A stretch of 36,100 bases of DNA. It comes from a virus. Under the pieces are notes generated by a model, which saw only the letters and a program-made list of their open reading frames with translations, searched no databases and was not told the DNA's origin. This document shows positions 31,884 to 36,100 of the stretch, one piece after another (the first letter of the stretch is position 1; every line of letters starts with the position of its first letter). The translations under genes were made by a program, and so were the position numbers. The stretch is from IMG/VR virus record IMGVR_UViG_3300042485_003881, positions 1-36,100 of that record; one strand, 5' to 3'.

Positions 31884-33191
31884 ATGGACAAAAAAATAGT
31901 AATAGTAGGAGCAGGTGTAGCAGGTATAAATGCTGCAACTAAATTAGTAGACAATGGATATCCTGGAGAACTTATTACCATAATTGATATGGGTAAAGAT
32001 CCATATAACCGCTTACCTGAAGAGGTAATGACAGGTATGCTAGGAGCTGGAGGATGGAGTGATGGCAAATTAACTTACCATACAGCAATTGGTGGTGTAT
32101 TATCAAAATACACAGGTGAGGAAAAAGCAATGGAATTGATGGATCAAGTGATTACTAACTTTAAACGTTTCCACCCTAAACCAGAAGAAGTACAATGTTC
32201 AAATCCTGAATCTGAACCTGAATTTATTAAACCATACTTTGGTTTACGTTTATTTCCTGTTTGGCACGTAGGTACAGATTACCTATCTGAAATTGCTAAA
32301 AATTGGTACAATTATTTAGTGTCTAAAGGTGTTAAATTTGAATGGGGAGCTAAAGTTTATGCTATTGATTTTAAAAATAATATAGTTAAATTTAAAAACC
32401 AAACCCACCGTGAACTTCAAGCTAATATACAATATGATGAACTTATATTTGCAGTAGGCAAGTCAGGAATTGATTTTGCTCAACAGTTAGCAAACGAATA
32501 TAAACTACCAGATGAACCCAAATCAGTACAAATTGGTGTTCGATTTGAGGCACCACAAGAACACTTTCAAAAATTAATTGATATTTCATATGACTTTAAA
32601 TTATATAGAAAATTTGACGATAAAGGTGTTTCATTGCGTTCATTTTGTACAAACAATAATGCAGCATTTGTTGCTGTAGAGGAAACATATGGCGATGTAA
32701 GTTATAATGGACATGCTAAAAAAGATCCTAAATATTTAAATGGAATGACCAATTTTGGCATTTTAATGGAAATTAAAGGTATTGACAATCCATTTGAATG
32801 GTGTAGAGAAGCAGTTAAAAAAGTACAAATTGATGGAACTGGAACATACTATAGCCCATCACGTAAACCATCACTAACATCAGAAGGTACAGATGTATCA
32901 TCAATTCAAGTAGAGGATTTAATGTATTTATATGATTCATTAGGTGAATATGCTCAATATATTGTTGATTTTATTGAAGATATGAAAAAAGTATTTCCTA
33001 CACTTAAAGATGATTGGGGAATTTATATGCCGGAAGTTAAATATCTTTCACCAGAACCATTAGTAAATTATAAAGATCTTAGTTTAACAAAGTATCCTAA
33101 CGTACATTTCGTAGGAGATGCTTTATCCGCTCGTGGTATAACAGTTTCGGGAGCGCATGGAGTTTATGTAGCAGAAAGTTTTTTAAAATAA
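31884..33191 (+). CDS. FAD-dependent oxidoreductase
   Basis: The 435-residue protein starts with a Rossmann dinucleotide-binding site, VIVGAGVAGINAA (G9, G11, G14). It also has a glycine-rich loop LGAGGWSDGKL (about 53-63) and the C-terminal FAD contact VHFVGDALSARGITVSGAHG (about 410-429). The overall layout is like the FAD-dependent dehydrogenases of COG2509 type. The substrate is unknown. Such an enzyme is unusual in phage genomes and would be an auxiliary metabolic gene. It follows a terminator, so it probably has its own promoter. It carries no N-terminal tag and is presumably made in the infected cell, not packaged. Confidence 0.85.
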   Translation: MDKKIVIVGAGVAGINAATKLVDNGYPGELITIIDMGKDPYNRLPEEVMTGMLGAGGWSDGKLTYHTAIGGVLSKYTGEEKAMELMDQVITNFKRFHPKPEEVQCSNPESEPEFIKPYFGLRLFPVWHVGTDYLSEIAKNWYNYLVSKGVKFEWGAKVYAIDFKNNIVKFKNQTHRELQANIQYDELIFAVGKSGIDFAQQLANEYKLPDEPKSVQIGVRFEAPQEHFQKLIDISYDFKLYRKFDDKGVSLRSFCTNNNAAFVAVEETYGDVSYNGHAKKDPKYLNGMTNFGILMEIKGIDNPFEWCREAVKKVQIDGTGTYYSPSRKPSLTSEGTDVSSIQVEDLMYLYDSLGEYAQYIVDFIEDMKKVFPTLKDDWGIYMPEVKYLSPEPLVNYKDLSLTKYPNVHFVGDALSARGITVSGAHGVYVAESFLK

Positions 33192-33209
33192 ATAAATAAA
33201 ATAAAAGTT

Positions 33210-33749
33210 ATGAAAATAGGATTTTGCGGTACAATTTCAGTAGGTAAAACTACATTAGTTAATGCTTTAAAAGAATTACCAGAGTTTGCAGACTATCATT
33301 TTGCAACAGAACGTTCAAAATATTTACGTGATTTAGGTATTCCATTAAACACAGATTCAACATTAAAAGGTCAACTTATATTTTTAGCTGAACGAGCTAG
33401 TGAATTACTTCATGAAAATATGATAACAGATCGTACAGTAATTGATGTTATGGCATTTAGTCATTTATCAATTACTATTCCATTTTTTATATCTGCCGAT
33501 TTAAATAAAGCTGTATCTGAATTAATACGAGATTATGATTATATATTTTATGTTTCACCTGAAGGTGTAGAACTAGAGGATAATGGTGTTCGTGTAGTAG
33601 ATTCTGAATATAGAATGGAACTTGATAAAACTATTAAACAATTACTAGAACAACATAAATTTAAATTTAATACTATTAAAGGATATTCTGAACTATCAGG
33701 TACTACTGAGGAAAGAATACAAAAAATTAAACAAGTAATGTCCCTTTAA
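33210..33749 (+). CDS. NadR-like P-loop kinase (AAA_28 type)
   Basis: The 179-residue protein has Walker A at GTISVGKTT (residues 7-15), then FATERSKYLRDLGI (about 31-44) with the E-R pair seen in NadR-type ribosylnicotinamide kinases and related AAA_28 proteins. ITDRTVIDVMAFSHL (about 72-86) is a Walker B-like strand, and RVVDSEYRMELD follows. NadR kinases phosphorylate nicotinamide riboside; close relatives phosphorylate deoxynucleosides. The start shares the leader ATAAAAGTTATG with the HD gene at 471. It is the second gene after the terminator. Confidence 0.75.
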   Translation: MKIGFCGTISVGKTTLVNALKELPEFADYHFATERSKYLRDLGIPLNTDSTLKGQLIFLAERASELLHENMITDRTVIDVMAFSHLSITIPFFISADLNKAVSELIRDYDYIFYVSPEGVELEDNGVRVVDSEYRMELDKTIKQLLEQHKFKFNTIKGYSELSGTTEERIQKIKQVMSL

Positions 33750-33758
33750 TATTTATTA
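33747..33758 (+). promoter_or_regulatory. Intergenic motif TAATATTTATTA (copy 4 of 4)
   Basis: It overlaps the stop of the kinase gene and is followed by ATAAAATACAATATG, ending at ATG 33771. The distance to the start (12 bases) would allow a short leader. Confidence 0.4.
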
Positions 33759-33770
33759 ATAAAATACAAT

Positions 33771-34577
33771 ATGAAACAGACTCGTTTACTTGAAATTATA
33801 CGTGAAGAAATATCTAGTGCTTTAAATGAAGTTCCTGATTTTGGTGGAAAATTAGATCAAGGAGTAGCCAAAGAATTTGGTGAAAAAAATACTTTACAAA
33901 ATGCCGTAGATAAAATAGTTGGTGAAACCCTTACAGATATGGGTGTTACACTTGAAGATCTTAAAAAAGATAAAGCTAAAGCAACTGAAGCTCTTACTAG
34001 TATTAGAGAAAAAGTTTTAGGAGCTAAAAGAAAAAATATACCTCAGGATCCTAGAGTTACAAAAGCTCTTGAAAAACAAGAAGATGTTGAAGTTGCTACG
34101 TTAGGTGCTATTAGCGGAAAATCATTACAACAAAACCAAACAGAAAACGCTATTAAAAAAGCACTAGGATTAAAAGAACCAGGACAACGTGGTAGAAAAG
34201 CAAGTGAAAAATCTGAACCTAAAGAAAAATCTACTAAAACAAAATCAGAACCTAAACCAAAATCCGAACCTAAAGCAAAAGAAAGTAAAACGGATGCAGG
34301 AACAGATGATGAAGGAAATAAAGTAGAAATAGACACTACTGTTAAATCTCTTACAGGGGATAAAGAAATTGAAACTAAATTAAAAGATGTTATTTCTAAG
34401 AAAAAAGATAAATTAAAAGCAGCTTTAAAATCAAAAGATCAAGAAACATACAATAAAGAAAAAGCAGCCTTAAAGCAATTTTTAGAAAAACCAGAAATTG
34501 CAAAATATATTAAGAAAAAAACAGTTGATAAAGTTAATCCATATACAATCTCAAGTATAGAAGATGATATAAAATAA
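33771..34577 (+). CDS. Tagged Lys/Glu-rich protein with KSEPK repeats
   Basis: The 268-residue protein starts MKQTRLLEIIREEISSALNE, the shared helix with I10-R-E12 and then L18-N-E20. A helical region follows (about 30-140). A disordered segment (about 140-185) repeats KSEPK/KPKSEPK and resembles histone-tail or linker sequences. A Lys-rich helical C-terminus (about 195-268) ends the protein. Composition suggests nucleic-acid contact or core filling. By tag and composition it is probably an internal head protein, although it lies outside the main tagged operon. Confidence 0.72.
   Translation: MKQTRLLEIIREEISSALNEVPDFGGKLDQGVAKEFGEKNTLQNAVDKIVGETLTDMGVTLEDLKKDKAKATEALTSIREKVLGAKRKNIPQDPRVTKALEKQEDVEVATLGAISGKSLQQNQTENAIKKALGLKEPGQRGRKASEKSEPKEKSTKTKSEPKPKSEPKAKESKTDAGTDDEGNKVEIDTTVKSLTGDKEIETKLKDVISKKKDKLKAALKSKDQETYNKEKAALKQFLEKPEIAKYIKKKTVDKVNPYTISSIEDDIK
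34208..34287 (+). repeat. Degenerate repeats encoding KSEPK units
   Basis: Three imperfect copies of AAATCAGAACCTAAA in the same reading frame encode KSEPK units with Lys/Thr spacers. It is a low-complexity linker, not a DNA-level element. Confidence 0.6.
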
Positions 34578-34578
34578 A

Positions 34579-34938
34579 ATGAAAGATAAAATATTTCAAA
34601 TAAAGTTATCCCATCTTATCATAGGTGGGATACTTTTGTTGTTAACAATATTTTTACTTAAATGTAATGTTAATCCTCCAAAAATAAATACTTACGATAA
34701 AGAAAAAAGAAAAATTGATAGTTTATGTGTTGAAATTAATTATTTAAAAAAAAATCAAATAAAATTAGATAAAAATCTAAATAAACAAATATTAGTTATA
34801 GATTCATTAAGTAAAGAAATTAAAAAAACAGAAAAAGAACTAATACAAAAACGTATATATTATGGCAACAAAATTAAAAACCTTAATAGTTCTTCTCCTT
34901 CTGAGCTTGACAAGTTTTTCTCAGAAAGATACAAATAA
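34579..34938 (+). CDS. Membrane-anchored coiled-coil protein (inner-spanin-like)
   Basis: The 119-residue protein has a single N-terminal transmembrane helix (about residues 13-28, IIGGILLLLTIFLLK) and then a long Lys/Glu/Leu-rich coiled coil (about 40-95). This is the Rz/i-spanin layout: inner-membrane anchor with a periplasmic helical domain. The gene at 34862 begins inside it in another frame, as Rz1 does in Rz. It starts 1 base after the preceding stop. No sequence motif defines i-spanins, so the call rests on architecture and overlap. Confidence 0.6.
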   Translation: MKDKIFQIKLSHLIIGGILLLLTIFLLKCNVNPPKINTYDKEKRKIDSLCVEINYLKKNQIKLDKNLNKQILVIDSLSKEIKKTEKELIQKRIYYGNKIKNLNSSSPSELDKFFSERYK

Positions 34939-35290
34939 AATTTGCCTTTCTTATTCTACAGCAAAATTAATAGCAATTGATTTAGTTAAAGGAGATTCAG
35001 CTGTAGCAGAATTAAAAATTACAAATAAATTAATTTGGCAATTAAACGAAAAAATTAGTACTCAAGATAGTATTGTTACACTTTATGTAATTAAAGAAAA
35101 AAATTATATTTCTCAAAATATTAAATATGAGGAAATAAATATTGAAAATAAAAAAATAATAACAGGTCTTGAAAATGATGTTGCTAAATTAACTCAAAAA
35201 AATAATAATTTAAAATCAGGACTTAAATATCTTGGTGGAGGATTCGTGGCTTCCATACTTACTATTATTACCTTGACATTAATTAAGTAA
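34862..35290 (+). CDS. Secreted coiled-coil protein with C-terminal membrane segment (spanin-like partner)
   Basis: The 142-residue protein starts with a signal peptide (ATKLKTLIVLLLLSLTSFSQ), then a soluble helical/coiled-coil region (about 40-115), and ends in a transmembrane segment (about 123-141). It overlaps the preceding gene by 77 bases in a different frame. No lipobox Cys is visible, so it is not a classical o-spanin; a C-terminal membrane anchor is unusual. I have seen similar proteins in Flavobacterium-type phages without a firm function. It might be a lysis or envelope protein. It overlaps the terminase start (TAATG). Confidence 0.62.
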   Translation: MATKLKTLIVLLLLSLTSFSQKDTNKICLSYSTAKLIAIDLVKGDSAVAELKITNKLIWQLNEKISTQDSIVTLYVIKEKNYISQNIKYEEINIENKKIITGLENDVAKLTQKNNNLKSGLKYLGGGFVASILTIITLTLIK

Positions 35291-36100
35291 TGGCTGAAGA
35301 TTTAAAAAAAGCGATAAGAGAAGAATATGTAAGATGTGCAACATCTCCGGCATATTTTATGAAAAAGTATTGCTACATTCAACATCCAAAACGTGGTAGA
35401 ATTCAATTTAATCTTTACCAATTTCAAGAAAAAGTATTAACTTTATTTCAAGAAAATCCTTACTCAATGGTTTTGAAATCTAGGCAACTAGGAATTTCAA
35501 CTTTATGTGCGGGTTATTCTTTGTGGATGATGATTTTTCATCAAGATAAAAATATACTTTGTATTGCTACAAAACAAGAAACAGCTAAAAACATGGTTAC
35601 CAAAGTAAGGTTCATGTATGAAAGTTTACCTTCTTGGCTTAAAGAAAAAGATAAACCTACCGAAGACAATAAATTAACATTACGTTTAAAAAATGGATCT
35701 CAAATTAAAGCAACAGCAGCCTCCAGTGATGCAGGCCGTTCAGAAGCCGTTTCTTTACTAATTATAGATGAAGCCGCATTCATCAACAATATTGGAGAAA
35801 TATGGGCTTCAGCACAACAAACATTAGCTACAGGTGGTGGATGTATTGCTTTATCTACTCCTTATGGTACCGGTAATTGGTTTCATCAAACATGGGTTGC
35901 TGCAGAAATGGCAGAAAACAGTTTTTTACCAATTAGATTACCTTGGCAAGTTCACCCTGAACGAGATCAAGTATGGAGAGATAGACAAGATTCTGATTTA
36001 GGAATTAGAATGGCAGCACAGGAATGTGACTGTGACTTTTCTACATCTGGAGATACTGTATTTTATCCTGACGATATAACATTTTACGAAAAAACATTTA
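35290..36100 (+). CDS. 17: Terminase large subunit, gp17-like (incomplete at right edge)
   Basis: The ATG overlaps the preceding stop. The 270 visible residues cover the ATPase domain: a variant Walker A K63-S-R-Q-L-G-I-S-T71, a Walker B strand ending I158-I-D160-E161 with the catalytic Glu, and the coupling motif LSTPYGTGN (188-196). The deviant P-loop (SRQLGIST) is typical of T4-type terminases. The enzyme cuts concatemeric DNA and pumps it into the prohead. The C-terminal nuclease domain lies beyond the window. Head genes (portal, prohead protease, major capsid) are expected downstream. Confidence 0.93.
   Translation, partial: MAEDLKKAIREEYVRCATSPAYFMKKYCYIQHPKRGRIQFNLYQFQEKVLTLFQENPYSMVLKSRQLGISTLCAGYSLWMMIFHQDKNILCIATKQETAKNMVTKVRFMYESLPSWLKEKDKPTEDNKLTLRLKNGSQIKATAASSDAGRSEAVSLLIIDEAAFINNIGEIWASAQQTLATGGGCIALSTPYGTGNWFHQTWVAAEMAENSFLPIRLPWQVHPERDQVWRDRQDSDLGIRMAAQECDCDFSTSGDTVFYPDDITFYEKTF

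Noticed and set aside
34043-34336. Open frame on the minus strand rich in Ser, Phe and Leu
   Set aside because: It is the antisense shadow of the KSEPK repeats in the gene at 33771, with no start context or recognisable domain.
1-36100. tRNA genes, rRNA genes, insertion sequences or attachment sites
   Set aside because: No gap is long enough for a rRNA gene. No tRNA-like cloverleaf, transposase or inverted-repeat pair was seen in reading the gaps.

Overview
The window is a strongly AT-rich stretch of a large T4-like (contractile-tailed) phage genome. Every gene I can support lies on the + strand. Genes are packed with stop/start overlaps (ATGA, TAATG, TAGTG) or very short gaps. The phage call rests on T4-type baseplate proteins (gp25-like, gp6-like, a gp5-like spike), a gp55-like late sigma factor, a T4-type primase and a large terminase cut by the right edge. 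A Bacteroidota host is my best guess, not proven. The reasons are the near absence of Shine-Dalgarno sequences, the A/T-rich leaders, a small Hc1-type histone-like gene, and a secreted protein at 34862 of a style I associate with Flavobacterium phages.

Layout. 1-2621: a partial gene, a small helical protein, an HD-domain hydrolase, a small membrane protein, a gp55-like sigma factor and a helical protein. 2621-18947: the tail/baseplate and fibre block, with a beta-helical spike, a DUF5675/L,D-transpeptidase-like protein, a hydrophobic helical virion protein, gp25-like and gp6-like wedge proteins, a DNRLRE-like protein, a 2010-residue structural protein with a LamG-like domain, and three further structural proteins, two of them paralogous. 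18953-21128: a GIY-YIG nuclease, a DNA primase and a RecB/Cas4-type PD-(D/E)XK nuclease. 21170-31777: a long run of accessory genes, ended by an intrinsic terminator at 31828-31858. 31884-34577: an FAD-dependent oxidoreductase, a NadR-like P-loop kinase and a Lys-rich tagged protein. 34579-36100: an overlapping pair of membrane/secreted coiled-coil proteins (spanin-like), then the large terminase, incomplete at the right edge.

The most interesting signal is in the accessory block. At least twelve otherwise unrelated proteins begin with a short amphipathic helix ending in (I/L)-x-E, most often with the Glu at residue 10 or 12. This matches the T4 capsid-targeting sequence and the cleavage rule of the T4 prohead protease gp21. 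I infer that these proteins are packaged into the head, trimmed there, and probably injected with the DNA. They include a P-loop kinase, a HAD nucleotidase and a multidomain protein (NMN-adenylyltransferase-like, HExxHH peptidase, zinc ribbon, ImmA/IrrE-like peptidase). In that multidomain protein LxE sites fall at every domain boundary, as if it were a polyprotein.

The nearby nucleotidyltransferase and NadR-like kinase raise the possibility of NAD-directed metabolism or counter-defence. No stretch over 300 bases lacks a gene. The longest gaps are 199-282 and 31778-31883.
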